Notes under the pieces: model-generated | The model's database searches: none | What the model was told of the DNA's origin: nothing | What the model saw: only the letters and a program-made list of their open reading frames with translations | In this document: positions 44,145-62,589 of the stretch, piece after piece | How the letters are laid out: each line of letters opens with the position of its first letter | Numbering within the stretch: the stretch's first letter is position 1 | Assembly (NCBI GenBank): GCA_963693365.1 | Contig: CAVNZM010000005.1 | Span: 4,340,001-4,404,000 of the forward strand | From: Amoebidium appalachense | Taxonomy: Eukaryota; Ichthyosporea | Direction of reading: 5' to 3' | DNA: 64,000 nucleotides | Made by a program: the position numbers and the translations under genes

Positions 44145-44981
44145 CCTGCCCTGCCTGCCACCAGTCAGCACACAAGCCATAGGGCACTGTGCCCATTCCC
44201 TCACCCTCCCTCCCCTCCCTCCTCTCCCCCATTCCCCTTCTCCCCCGCTCCCCACTCACCCATATCCACTCCCACATCTCCCCCTTAGACCAACGCCCTG
44301 TTCACCCCGTCATCCCCTCTTCATGCCCCACCCCAGCCCCCGCCAACTGCCCCTTCACCACATCACATCCTATCCACCTCACCAAAATAATTAGGCACAC
44401 TCACCTGAGGCTACACCGCCTGTTGGTGTCGGTCTCCGTCACCGGCACACTACCCAAAACTCACGCACCTTGCCCGTGCCCCCGCTGCCCGTTAATATAC
44501 CCTCTCTGGCTAGAAGCCCAACTTTGTATGCTAAATGGCCGGCTGAGTTATCCTACAAGGTTGTTTCTGGTGAACGACTTCGACGGTCACAGAGTCACAT
44601 GTATGCGTGAGCTCGAGGGACTAGTACTCCCTGCAGTTGCCCGAGGCGTTACGTCATCACGGCCAAAGTCCTTGATGGCTCACGATCAGGCAAGAAAATG
44701 TTCATACATGATTGTTTGCGCTGTAAAACTATGAAAGGTTCTGAAAAACGCGGTCTGTAATCGCTGAAATCGCAATCGATCTAAATGACGTAAGCGGGAC
44801 CTGACAACTGGTAACACGAAAAAAAGCATCATTCACTCAGCAAGGGCCGAGTTTTGTGTAATCTTGACAAAAGTGGTTTTCTATATACAAGAACGTTTAG
44901 AACAAGTAAAAGCCTTGCGCATAAACACAGCTTATAAACTCTCTATCTGTCTACATCCCCCCGTGCGCGTGCCCAGCAAAC
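44145..44981. other. Divergent intergenic region between GPN1 (-) and the ESCRT-0 gene (+)
   Basis: About 840 bases separate the two start codons. The stretch is free of long simple repeats from about 44400 onward and is the likely shared promoter. No convincing TATA box or additional exon is visible. Confidence 0.55.
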
Positions 44982-45731
44982 ATGTCGCTGTTTGGCAGTG
45001 AATTTGACAAGGTCTTAGGTAGGTCCCAGTGTGTTTTTTATTCGTGTGTATGTCACGGACTAGCCTATGCGTGCGCGTGTGTTTACTTTGTATGTGGGTA
45101 TGGGTAGGCGCGTGTGTGTATGGATGTGTGTGCATGGATTACTTGCGATGGATAGTTTGCTGATAGAACATGGGTTGCAGACCAGGCCTGCAGCGAGAAA
45201 CTGCTTGAGCCCGACTACTATCTCAACACGCGCCTGTGCGACATGCTGCGCCAGAAGGAGGTCAAGTGCGTGTCCCTTCGATCCCTCTTCATCTCCCTCC
45301 CTTCCCCCCCTCCCCCCCCCCCCCCCCCCCCAACTCCGCCCATTCCAACCCACCCGCCCACCCACCTGCCCACCGCCTCCCCCTCCCCCCTCCCCCCCCC
45401 CCCCCCCCCCGCCCTTCCCCACCCCTTCTGTGCGCCTTCTGACAGAACTACCTTTTTTGTGGTTTGCAGGGCAGCGTCAGCGCTGAGTTCCATGCGCAGG
45501 AAAATAAACCCTGACAAGCCCATGGTGGCCCTGCTAGCCTTCACGGTACGGTGGTTAGATCCCAAGGGGGGGGGGGGGGGGGGGAGGGGGAGCAGGCACT
45601 AAAATGACGGGCACAGCTGCTGGAGATGTGTGTGGCAAACTGCGGGGACTACTTTGTGAGGGAGGTAGCTACACGGTCGTTTATGGACCAGATGAAGGAC
45701 TGGGCTATGGTACGTACCAGGATGGGTGGGT

Positions 45732-45799
<68 letters not shown>

Positions 45800-46111
45800 G
45801 GGCTGGATCTGTGCTTACTTGCGAGGTGCAGCCGGGGAAATTCCAAGAGAAGGTGACTCAGCGGGTGCTGGAATTGATTCAGAACTGGGCGGTTGGGTTC
45901 AAGAGCAACAGCGCATACCAGCCCTTCCAGGACACCTTCAACTCTATGCGCTCTGACGGTACGTGCTGGGGGAGGAAGCACTGTTGTATCTGTGTTAATT
46001 TTTTTTTTGGGTGGTGACTGGGCTGGGGGCTGGGGGTTGGTGCTGACTGTATGTGCAGGGTTTGTGTTCCCTGAGTGCCACGTCACTGAAGCTACATACA
46101 AGGTCGACCAG
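44982..46111 (+). other. VHS domain of the ESCRT-0 subunit
   Basis: Exons 1-6 encode about 155 residues with [55 protein letters not shown] and [15 protein letters not shown]. The helical pattern and order match VHS domains of Hrs, STAM and Vps27. Confidence 0.85.
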
Positions 46112-46236
46112 GTATGTGCTTGGTCCAATCTTTGTTTTAGGGTGGTTTGTTTGGTTGTTTTTCCCCTCTTTTTGTGTTCTTTTTTGGGGTGATGTGTGGA
46201 GAGAAGGTGGGTGGGTGGGTGGGGGGGTTTTTTTTT

Positions 46237-46267
<31 letters not shown>

Positions 46268-46324
46268 GGGGGGGGGGGCTTGCATTTCATCCCTTTTTTC
46301 TTTTTTTATATTTTGGGTGTGGTT

Positions 46325-46377
<53 letters not shown>

Positions 46378-46796
46378 AGAGGGGGGTGGGGGGGGGGGGG
46401 GGGGGGGGGGGGGGTGGAGACTGGGCTTACTGAGGGTGGAGCAGGCGCCCGAGTGGATTGATGCCGAGCAATGCTACAAGTGCAGAGGGTACTTTGGGAC
46501 ATTCAACCGCAAGGTGGGGATGTGCATTCACTGTGTGCACGTGCATTCTAGCATGTTGCAGGGTACATGAGTGTGTGCAGAAGCAGAGGATGGTCGTGCA
46601 TGGTTAATGACATGCATACGTGTGCACACGATGGGCTGTGTTGTGTTCGAATGATGGATCTGGTTGGGGTATGGCATTCGTGCATGTATGCATGTACTCT
46701 GTTCGTGTACGTGTGCATGTTGAGCATGTGCGTGTGTCCATTCGTGTGTGTGTTAGCCCTGTGTGTGTGTGTGTGGGTGCGGGTGCGGGTGTGGGT

Positions 46797-46848
<52 letters not shown>

Positions 46849-48789
46849 GTGGGTGGATGGGTGTGGTTGTGGGTGTGGGTGTGTCACGGAGCACTGACAC
46901 GGACTGTTTGCACAGCACCACTGCCGCAATTGTGGGCAAATTTTCTGCCAGCAGTGCTCATCAAAGGAGGCTGCCATCCCCCGCTTTGGCTATGAGAAGC
47001 CGGTGCGTACCTGCCGTCTTAATTCTGTTATTTTTTTATTTGATTTTTTATTATTTGTTTGTTTGTTTGTTTTTTTATTTTTTTTTTTTGGGGGGGGGGG
47101 GGGGGTGGGGGGGAGGATGTGCGGGCAAAACATGCATTTCGTCTTACATCTATGCGGATATGTGTGTGGTTGGGAGTGTGGTTGAACGGGGAGGCGCCAG
47201 GGGGGGGGGGGGGGGGGGGGGGGGGGGGAGAGGCCCAGTAGCTATACACACAGGAGAGAAGAAGCTATTGTTGCAGTGTTTTTCTCGTGTGATGGGAGAG
47301 AGGGGGGGGGGGGGGGGGGGGAGATATATGCTGATACCAGGGCAGGTACGTGTTTGTGACCGGTGCTACGACGCACTGGGCAATGGAACCGGTGAGGCGG
47401 CAGCAACCACAGAAACGGCCCCAGTAGCACGTGGTAGCGTCATGACCGTGGCGGTAGGGTTTTTTTGTTTCCCCCCCCCCCCCCCCCCCCCCCCCTCCCC
47501 CCTCCCCTCCCCTCCCCCCCCCCCAGCCCCTCTGAGTTGGGTTTTGTCGACGAGGTGAATGGGTCGGAACTCGGGTACTGTGGATTTGGCCCGCCTCGAG
47601 GATGGGCTCTGTTTGTTATGCACCACTCTTTGTGTGGTTTACACTCTGCATTGTTTTGTCCGTATGAAAGTGTTGCTTCGTACTCTATAACACATTCCAA
47701 CAACAACAACAACAACCCCCCCCCCCCCCCCCGGCCCTCCCTAGTGGTTGGTATGGTGGTGTATTTGTGGGTGGGTGGGGGGGTGGGTGTGTGGGGGGGG
47801 GGGGGGGGGGGGGGGGGAGGGGGGAGGGGGGTTAGGTTGTGTTGTTGAGGGGATCTGGTGAGGTGGTTTCTGAGGAGACTTTTGGTGGTGCGTGAATGAG
47901 TTGGTGGGTTAGTTGCTGTTGTGGCGTTTAGGTGTGGTGAGGTGAATGGGTGGGGGCATGTCTGTCAATATGAGCATTTTCTGTTAGAAGGCACAGCAGG
48001 TGCTGACTCTGTCTGTGCCTGTTTGGTCTGTTCGGTCTGCTGGGTGTGTGTGCTCATGTTGTGTCGTGCTGTACAGGAGGCGGAGGCACTTCGTAGGCGG
48101 GAAGAGGACGAGCTAGCTGCAGCCATAGCAGCCTCATTGCAGGATACGGGCAGGGCCTCATGGCAGGACACCAGCAGCCCAAAGGTCACGGTGCAGAATG
48201 AACCTGCACCACCAGTCCAGGTGAAGGTGTGTGCCTGTCTGTGTGTGGGTGGGTGAGTGGATGGGTGCGTGTGTGTGTTTGTGTGTGTGTGTGCGGGAGG
48301 GGGGAGGGGGAAGGGGATTTGGGAAGGGGGGAAGGGGGAGGGGGGTGGTGCGGGGTGGGGGTGGTTTGCTATAGATATGGGTCGTGGGTGGTTGTTTATA
48401 GCATTAAATGGGTGGATTGGTGCCGATTGGCGAGATGCAGGCGGGAAAGGGGGGTGGTGGTGGTGTTTGTGGGGGGGGGGGGGGGGGGGGGGGGGGGGAG
48501 GGGGTTGGAGGTGCAAGGGCAGGGCACTGAGGGGTGTGCAGGTGCAAGCCGAGGAGCCGCTTGCGCAAAATTCTGAGCTTGCAGCATACCTGGCAAGGGG
48601 GTCCGGCAAAGCCCAGGCCACAGCAGCAGCACAGCCAACAGCAGTGGCTGCAAGTGTGGAGGTGGGTGGGGGCTTTTTTGGAGGGGGGGGAGGGGGGGGG
48701 GGGGAGGGAGGGGGGAGGGGGGTATTTTGTTATGGGAGCAGGCTTAATAGGCACTAGCATATGTCGGTGTCGGTTTTTTTTTTTTTTTT

Positions 48790-48831
<42 letters not shown>

Positions 48832-49483
48832 TGATCCTATTAAACATCGTTTAACATCGAGGGGTGCTGTAAAGTACTTAGCTGTCAGTCTGGCCCCGTA
48901 CTGTTAGTGTGCCTTTACCAGCACAATACCCACTGATTGTTGATGCAGGTCGAGCCCAGCAGCAGTGATGATGGGGATGAGCAACTGATAGCCGTCATGG
49001 GCCGCAACCTGAAACTGCTGGATAGCAAGCTGAGAAATGCTGAGGCATCGAGGAGGAACGTGGCTCTGGACCAGAGCATTAAGGTTCGTGTGAGTGTGTG
49101 TTTTTGTTCTGTTTTTGTTGGTGGGTGGGTAGCTTTTTTCTTTTTTTTTTTTTTTTTTGGTTTAATGGATGGGTGGGTGGGCGGGGGGGGCGGGGGGGGT
49201 GAGTGGGTGGGTGGCAGTGGGTAGGTGGGTAGGTGGGTAGGTGGGTGGGTCGGTGTAGGTGTGTGCGTGCGTGTGCATGCGTGCATGTTTTTCTTTTTCT
49301 TTTGGGGGGGGGGGGGGGGAGGGGGGAGGGGGAGGGAGGGGGGGGAGGGGTAAAGGGGAGGGGGGGGGGGGGTTTGCACAAGTGCTGATGGGGGTGGGGT
49401 GTGTGCAGGCGCTGTACCAGTCCAACGGGGCCATGCTGCAGCAGCTGATAGATGCCCTCGAGGCAAACGAGCAGGAGAAGTGT

Positions 49484-49516
<33 letters not shown>

Positions 49517-50500
49517 CTGTGTATGTTGCATGCGGTGTATGTCTGTGCGTTTTCAAGCCCTTGTTTCGGTGTGTGTGTGTGTGTCTTTCTATTTGTATGT
49601 GTCATTTTCTTCTGTGTGCCCCTGCCGTTATGCTGCCTGAGACAGGATTGGGGTAGCCTCGATCCTGGGTGCATACCCTGTCTATGTTCGTGTGCGTATT
49701 GTTTGGATGTGTGTGTCTGGTCACTTGCACCAAACCCCTCGGGTGTACGCCACCTCAAATCTGTGTCTAGTCTAGTGATGTGCATGGAATTCCTCAAGTG
49801 TTCACCTCTTCTGCATTAGTTTGCCGACACCCTTTATTTCATAGCTTCGCTTCCTTCGGGGGGAGGGGGGGAGGTGAAAGAAAGAAAGCAAGAAGAGAAA
49901 AGAAAGAGAAGAGAGAATACACGGTATCGACATCTAAGTACGTTTGTATGTTTGTTATGTTAGTTAATTGGGTTTAAACTTGGTTGCTGTGGAAGACTTG
50001 GCCTCTGCCAAATTATGTGTGTGTTTGCCCTTCCTTTAAATACTATTGGTATAAACATTCCCATTATTATTACTATTTTATTATTAAGGTGCTGCTGTAG
50101 TTTTTGTTGTGTTTGCCTTTGTTATTGTTGCATGTTCGTATCTGATTACATTGTCCTTTGTAGAGTTGCACCTGTAATGTGTACGGCATTCTTTCCCCCC
50201 CCCCCCCCCCCCCCCCCCCCCCTTTCTGCTGCAACTTTAAACCCCGGCCTTCCCACTGCCCTTGCCTGCATAAGTAACTCTGCTCGTCTCTGATCAAGAC
50301 GACCCACCCATTTTCAAGTGAAACAGTATCTGAGTTGGGTTTCGTTAACGAGGTGAATGGGTCGAAACTCGGGTACTGTGGATGACATGGCCCCCCCCTG
50401 AGGATGGGCTCTGCTTATTATGCGTACTCTTTATGTATGGTTTGCTTTCTGCATCGTGTTTCTGTTGTTCTTGTGTACTTCGTACTTTATGACGCATTCA

Positions 50501-50533
<33 letters not shown>

Positions 50534-52572
50534 GGGCCCTTCCCCCTCCTCCCAAAAGAATGGGCTCTCCCATGCTGCATGTAGCCACATCGACCGTCGG
50601 CATGAACTTGTCGATCATACATATATGCTTTGTACTGTTTGACCCATTTTAACACCCTTCTCCCCCCCACCCCCTTCCCCCCCCCCCCCACACACACACA
50701 CACCCTTGAATCTCTGGACCCTCCCCCCCCCCCCCCCCCCTCCCCCCTCTGGGTGTGAGCAGTGCAGTATCTCGAGATGGATGCCAAGATCCAGCGCATT
50801 ATCGACACCAGGGCAGCGCTGATTGAGACCCGCCGCAAGCACAGGGAGGAGCAGGAGCTGCTGCAGCGCATGCAGCTGGAGCAGAAGCTTAAACTCATGC
50901 AGCAGCAGGTGGGGGCCTGTGTGTGTGTGTGTGTGTGACTTTTACGTGCATACAAGCAGGGTTGTCTGTGTGTGCCTGTTTCCACGTGCAGACAAACAGG
51001 ATTGTCTATGCGTGTGCCTGTTTCTAACAAACAGAATTCGTCTTTGTGTTCCTGCATATTTGAACGTGCAGGCCCACATGCCACTGTGTGCATGCTTGTG
51101 TTTTTGCCTTGTAGAAGCGGGCTTTGGGGTTGGTGTTATCTACACGACTGTGTGCCTAGTTACTGCATTTTTGTGCGATGGTTTTGGCCATGGTTATGTG
51201 TAGTTGTGTTTGAACTAATCGTCCACGGGCATATCCAAGTACCTTCTGCACACTGCGCGCGTGTTTGTGTGCGCATGGGGGTATGTGGGTGTTTGGGTGT
51301 GGATGTGTGGGTGGGCGGGTGTTTTTTGCTGGGGGAGAGGGGGAGGGGGGGAAGGGGGGGGGCATCAATGCCCCTTGTTAGCCTTGATAATGAGGATGCT
51401 TCAGTGCTGTTACCTGGAATTTGGGGTTCTGGTACGACCAAGTATTTCTCCGTGTGATGTGCCTATGTGGCCGTGCTCCTGCACACACTTCAGACAATCA
51501 GTCTTTGTCTTTCATTCTGTAGGCCTCTGTGTATACAGTGCATGTGTTTGCGTAGTAGAGATAGGATGAAAGGGTGGAAAAGAGTTGAGTGCCTTCTACG
51601 CTCGCTCTGGTTCTTTAAAAGTAACTCGTTTGAAGAGCACACCTCTCTCTCGTTATTTCCCCCGTTTTTTTAATTAATCGGGTGCTGCATGCTGACGGGC
51701 GGGGGTGGGTGCAGGAGCAATATCAGCGCTTCCAGCAGCAGCAGATGACCATGCAGGTGCGTATCATGAAAAAGAAGTGGAATGGGTGGCCGGTGTGTGT
51801 GTGGGTGGGTGGGTGGGTGGGTGGGTGGGTGGGTGAGGGGGGAGGGGGGGGGGGAAAGAGATAACAGAATGGTGTGTTGACGCTGGGTTGTGCAGTACGG
51901 TGGTATGGGCATGTACGGTATGCCCCAGCCTGCCGTCCCGGTCCCGGGCGCGGTCCCGGGCACCTATGCCCCAGCACCCGTACCTGTGGCTATGCCCTCC
52001 GGTGTGCAGCTTCAATACCCCCAGCAGCTGCCCGGCTCATATGCGCCCCCAGCTCCCGTAGCCCAGCCAACATACCAGGTCGGTGCATGCATGCCCGTAT
52101 TTGGCAGATGCCCATATTTGGCATACAGTGTGCCCGTTCTTGGCATAACCCCATTCTTGCCCATTCTTGGCAATTATCCATCTCAAGTCCATTCCGGGCT
52201 TATATGCATTCTTGCACATGCGAATTCATAGTTGGCACTTGATTTCTTGCTCATTCTTGGCAAATGCCCATTTTTGGCATATGCTCATTCTTGGCATAAT
52301 GTCCATTTCATGGCATTTCTTGGCAACCGCCCACTCTGGGCCTCATTGATAACGGGGGCCTCGCTAACCCACTTGTGCAGGGCTATGCTCCCAGCCCCCC
52401 TATGCCCCAGATGCAGGCACCCCCCGGCCCTTCCCCAGCAGCACCCGCAGGGCAGTACGGCTACCCGGGTCAGTACGGGCCACCACCACCCCAGCAAGGA
52501 CCTCCGGGGCAGCAGCAGTATGCACAGGGCCAGCAACAAGCGGACAACACACAGCTAATTTTGCTGGATTAG
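44982..52572 (+). CDS. HGS: ESCRT-0 subunit Hrs/Vps27 (VHS-FYVE-UIM-coiled coil-clathrin box), about 590 aa, complete
   Basis: Early-endosome adaptor that binds PI3P and ubiquitinated cargo and recruits clathrin and ESCRT-I. Exons: 44982-45018, 45181-45265, 45470-45545, 45617-45709, 45832-45958, 46059-46111, 46445-46513, 46916-47002, 47346-47453, 48077-48220, 48542-48661, 48949-49083, 49409-49481, 50763-50908, 51715-51756, 51896-52078, 52381-52572; all phases match. VHS comes first ([28 protein letters not shown]). FYVE follows: [14 protein letters not shown], then [17 protein letters not shown] and [15 protein letters not shown] has [15 protein letters not shown]. Coiled-coil exons at 48949-50908 resemble the GAT/helical core. 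The Pro/Gln/Gly/Tyr-rich tail ends [12 protein letters not shown], a C-terminal clathrin-box-like motif as in Vps27. Genes encoding this subunit are characteristic of opisthokonts, which guides the organism guess. Confidence 0.95.
46445..47453 (+). other. FYVE zinc finger of the ESCRT-0 subunit
   Basis: Exons 46445-46513, 46916-47002 and 47346-47453 encode [10 protein letters not shown], then the split basic motif K-HHCRNCG, CQQC and CDRCYDAL. All eight Zn-binding Cys/His positions expected of a FYVE domain are present. The core lacks the second Arg of the strict R(R/K)HHCR motif: it reads NRKHHCRNCG. Confidence 0.9.
47530..47700 (+). repeat. Dispersed element, subfamily B, 5' truncated
   Basis: Starts CTGAGTTGGGTTTTGTCGAC, contains GGTCGGAACTCGGGTACTGT and ends CACATTCCAA, then an ACA run and poly-C. 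It lies in an ESCRT-0 intron, sense orientation. Confidence 0.85.
50226..50502 (+). repeat. Dispersed element, subfamily B, full length reference copy
   Basis: About 277 bases. Features in order: CTGCTGCAACTTTAA start; A-box-like TGATCAAGACG; hairpin arms 50323-50335 and 50366-50378; B-box-like GGGTCGAAACTC inside the second arm; GAGGATGGGCTCTGCTTATT; 3' end TACTTCGTAC and GACGCATTCAAA; then about 30 C. It lies in an ESCRT-0 intron, sense orientation. Confidence 0.9.
50553..50653 (+). repeat. Dispersed element, diverged 3' part
   Basis: Contains AATGGGCTCTCCCATGCTGC and ends TTTGACCCATTTTAACA, then C-rich sequence. It lies immediately after the reference copy's C tail. Assigned by position and end motifs. 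Confidence 0.5.
52093..52330. repeat. Degenerate TTGGCA-containing repeats in an ESCRT-0 intron
   Basis: Units like GCCCATTCTTGGCATA recur about ten times with spacing near 16-30 bases over the intron between exons 51896-52078 and 52381-52572. This intron is otherwise free of GT or G tracts. No function is evident. Confidence 0.75.
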
Positions 52573-52883
52573 GTTGTAGTGCACTCATTTAGATAGTAGG
52601 GCACACTTCGCACAACGTTTGCGCTGTATGTGCATGGTCTTCAATATGAATGATGGCAGGGCCAATGGGTGTATGCACTTGGTCTTCCGCATTCACAAAA
52701 AGAATTGGTTTTATGCACAAGGTTACACTAGTATATGCACAAAAGCACGTACGGCTGGAAACGGTGTGCTTTTCGCCTGATGTCTTAGACTATACCCATA
52801 AAGGTAGTGCGAGCAGTAGCACGCCCAATATGATATCGATGTCGAAGTCTCTGTCAGGAACAGCCTTCACTTGGTTCAACCGG

Positions 52884-52922
<39 letters not shown>

Positions 52923-54381
52923 TCTCCCCCCATACCCAGGGTGCTCGCTCACGGGTCTTAGATGGCGTTCTTAAACCTTAACACATTCTACTACCCGGAA
53001 AGTGTGTCTTCCTGGCAAAGGTTGGGACCAAAAGAATATTTCAGTACCTGTGTGGGGCTCATGAACTGCCTCGTCGACGATCTCGTGCACAACTCGAAAT
53101 TCGGACACGGTGCCACGCCAGTCCTTCGCAGATTAGAAATGCCATTGCTGAACTGCAGCATATACGATGACATGCAATTCTATGGACCACCTGTTGTTTG
53201 CCCGCACGTGCACGGCGGTTGCCAGTAGGCTAATCACCTTGTTGCCGAGCTAATGCCTGTATTAGGTCTCCGAGAAGGCCCATACTAATTAAAATAGCTC
53301 CTGTGTTTAAACACACCTTTTCGTCAGCAAGCACGTGCACGTTGAGATCTAGCTAGGTCAAGAGTCCAGGGTGGCACTTGCCAACTAGTTGCGGCAGTCC
53401 GAGGCATATCATGGTATCCAGCAAATTGTTACACATAACTCGATGGCTACGTCTCCCATCAGCTTGCTGCTGGAAAGATGGCCGATATCTCGAAGCGAAT
53501 GGTCGAGGGGGGGGAGGCGGGAGGGGATATCTAACGGTGTAAATATGGTAGGAGTGCGGGGGGGGGGGGGGGGGGGGGGGAGGGGGGGGGGAGAGGGGCG
53601 AGATGTTTCTGGGGATGTTGGGGTCTAAGATCTGAAGCTGGGCTTAGCGAAGGAGACGGAGATCCCCAGAGGTTGGCTGGTTCGAATCCTGTGTGATGCA
53701 GCTGTGAGCAGAGCAATCGTTGCACAGGCACACTGTATCAGCTCCTGAGTAGCACACGTGTTTACTCTTTCCTAGACGATGACGCTCTATCCTACTACAG
53801 TATATATACTACGTAGGATAAAGTCCGTGTGCGTGCACAAACAAAACAGGCACGAACGCAGAAACACATATAAACACCCTGATCTGAATAGTGCGCCACT
53901 ATGCCGCAACAGCCAATCGGTTTCCGGTTGGCTATTTCTGAGCCATTTACAGCTCTGATCTGTAGGCTTTTAGGCTAGCCATCAATGCCTTTTAGGCTAC
54001 GCTGAAGGATACCCAATTTGGGCGGCTCACCTTTTGCTGCTTGCAATTGACTCACAGCGCTGTGTGCCCGGCTCGAGTTTTTGGGTTTTTTTAGACCTTG
54101 CCCTCTCTCTTGTTTTTTTTGGTGTGTGGCTATAATCTCTGCTTGTGCGTGTGAATATTAGGCCAGGAGACCAGTAGAGAGCTAGTCTACAATACAACCC
54201 GACGGCGGTTCTCGTCCCCACTACACAGCAGCCTTCCCCCGCACCAGGCACAGCCCCACGGGTATGTTTTTTGTGTTTTTGTGGAATGCGTCACATTAGA
54301 TTGATGGTGACTTGGAGCTTTCACTTGTTTGCCTGAATGGCGGGCATTTTCCACGAAAGCTTTGTGTGTGTGTGTGTCTGT

Positions 54382-54474
<93 letters not shown>

Positions 54475-54892
54475 TGAGCTCGTTTCCTTTCCGCCAGTTG
54501 TGGGTTTTTTTCAAAGTGTGCCTCTGTACTCTACCTGTGCAAGCATTATCTGCGCGTTGAATATGCAAGCACGCTTTATGTTGTGGTGGGTGTTTGTGTT
54601 TGTGTCTGCTCGGATAGTGTACCGGCACCGATAGTGCTTTTAGACACGGTGTAGAATGCATACACATGTGCTTGTGCAAGCCTGTGAGTATGTGTGTGTT
54701 TGTGTTGGTGCATGGGTGTGGGTGGGTGTGCGTGCGGGTGTGTGTGTGTGTGGTGTATGGGTGGGTGTTGGTGTTGATGTTTATTTTGTGTACTTTCGTG
54801 CGTGCAGATACGCTTATGTTCCGGGGCACGGATTAGGCATACCCTCTGATGTTCTGAATGTTTTTGGGTGGCACAGGGGCAGGGGAACGGCC
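52573..54892. other. Intergenic region between the ESCRT-0 and kinase genes
   Basis: Holds a poly-C tract (52887-52920), an 88-codon open frame (52962-53228), a G-tract (53559-53590), a tRNA B-box-like motif (53679-53689) and a GT repeat (54362-54472). Probable non-coding 5' exon material of the kinase gene is suggested by an acceptor (GGCACAG) just upstream of its ATG at 54893. Confidence 0.5.
52962..53228 (+). CDS. Candidate small ORF, 88 aa, hypothetical
   Basis: ATG at 52962 opens 88 codons to TAG, preceded by an in-frame TAG. Composition is ordinary (no repeats) and includes aromatic residues (LNTFYYPES, YDDMQFYGPP), unlike the low-complexity frames elsewhere in the window. I recognise no family, see no signal peptide, and cannot exclude chance or a remnant exon. 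Confidence 0.2.
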   Translation: MAFLNLNTFYYPESVSSWQRLGPKEYFSTCVGLMNCLVDDLVHNSKFGHGATPVLRRLEMPLLNCSIYDDMQFYGPPVVCPHVHGGCQ

Positions 54893-60891
<5,999 letters not shown>

Positions 60892-61095
60892 TGGGACGGG
60901 AGAAAGGCGGATAGGGGGGGGGGGGGGGGGGGGGGGGGGGGATTGGTTTTAAGAATGTGACAGTGTCACAAAGATGGGTGTGTGGAGGGGAGATTGAGAT
61001 GCCAAGGCATGCAACATAGGCAGAGACCGTGCTTGAACTGCTGGGGTGTTTGTATGTGTGTAAGTGTGGTTGGTTGGTTGGTTGGTTTTTTTTTT

Positions 61096-61134
<39 letters not shown>

Positions 61135-61531
61135 TCATGAGTCACGGGAGATATTCGGGCTGATATTAACCCAATCGAATTACAGGACCACGGGCGGCTG
61201 TCTTCACACCCCACAAGGTAGCAGGGCAGGGACCCTCTGCAGGCAACCAGCACAAGGCGGGCACGACATCGTATCCCGGGATTACAGTGGCACACGCATA
61301 TGAAACCATGTTATTATTTGTATATTGTCTAATGTTCAGATGTTATAGTGTTCGGTGGGCTTGATGCTCCTTTCTGCGTCTGTGCATGGTAGGCTCCTCT
61401 CCATAAACAACTATATTTATCATTAAAGTATCATGCAAGGCCTTGGCCCTTGTGCGACATGTCTGCAAAGAGTTTGTAAACCTCCGGAGTCTACCCTCCC
61501 CCCCCCCCCCTACCGGCGCCCGCACACGCGT

Positions 61532-61569
<38 letters not shown>

Positions 61570-62555
61570 CCACCCGCCCATCCTGCAGACACCGCCACGA
61601 TCAGCTTAATAATCATTTATGACATGTGAAGCTCCCATGGCCTCCCCTTTTCATAAGACTAAGTGTTGGGGATCAATGCACTTTATTGGCCGCTCTGTTG
61701 ACCGACCCTTACCATCACGATAGACGGCCGTTCCTCCCTCGCACCTACATAGGCCTGCCGGTATGCATGGGTGTGTGTCGTATGCAGACCTCCGTATACA
61801 ACATGCATGCATATGACAAACCACAGCCAGGGTCTTTGCCAAGTCAATGCGAGCAACAGCAGTGCTATCTTTCCTTTGCGTTCTATCAACTGATTGAATA
61901 TATTTAAATGCTAGTTCAGACTCTATATCTTAAGGGCATTCTCAACCAGAAGACTTGGTACTACCTTATAACAGATGGTTCGTGTTTGTGTACATGTTGC
62001 CGCCCCCGAGGCTCCCTCACTGCGCCGTGCTTAGGCTAGGCCTCTCCCGCTGTCGCTGGGGTTCCCCCTCCTAAGATTTCCTTCTCTATAGGCTAAAGTT
62101 CCCTGGCGTATATACACACCTGCACATATGTCCACCCGCACAAGCCGTCATCCACACGCACACACACGCACATGCAAGAGGCTCTCTCTCTCATGATTGC
62201 AATCTGTCTCTAGATCTTTGTCTATAGCTGTCTCTCTCCTGATCCTCCCCTCCCCCTCGGCCCCTCCACCCTCCCCCCCTCCCCCCCCCCTTCCCCCGTG
62301 CTCCCTCTTTTCTCTCTTAGATCTAAGGCCTCTCCCCACACTCCCTCAGTCTCTCTCTCTCTCTCTCTCCCCCCTCCCCCCCCTCCCCCCCCCCCACCAA
62401 ACCCCTTGCTCTCTCGATTTCTCTCTCTCTTGAGCTCTATCGATATCGCGTGTGTGTGTGTGTTTGTGTGTGTGTTGATCAGTAATCACGGCATGATCGA
62501 GCTAATGCCGTGCCGGCCCATTAGTACTGCCACATTATTTCACTATACCGATTGC

Positions 62556-62589
<34 letters not shown>

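Noticed and set aside
49620-50060. Possible extra exons in the long ESCRT-0 intron
   Set aside because: Reading phase already fits between exons 49409-49481 and 50763-50908, and no frame here matches the family.
61343-61480. Minus-strand exon-like frame ending HRRRKEHQAHRTL
   Set aside because: An acceptor-like site precedes it, but no upstream exon can be linked and it overlaps the probable kinase 3' UTR.
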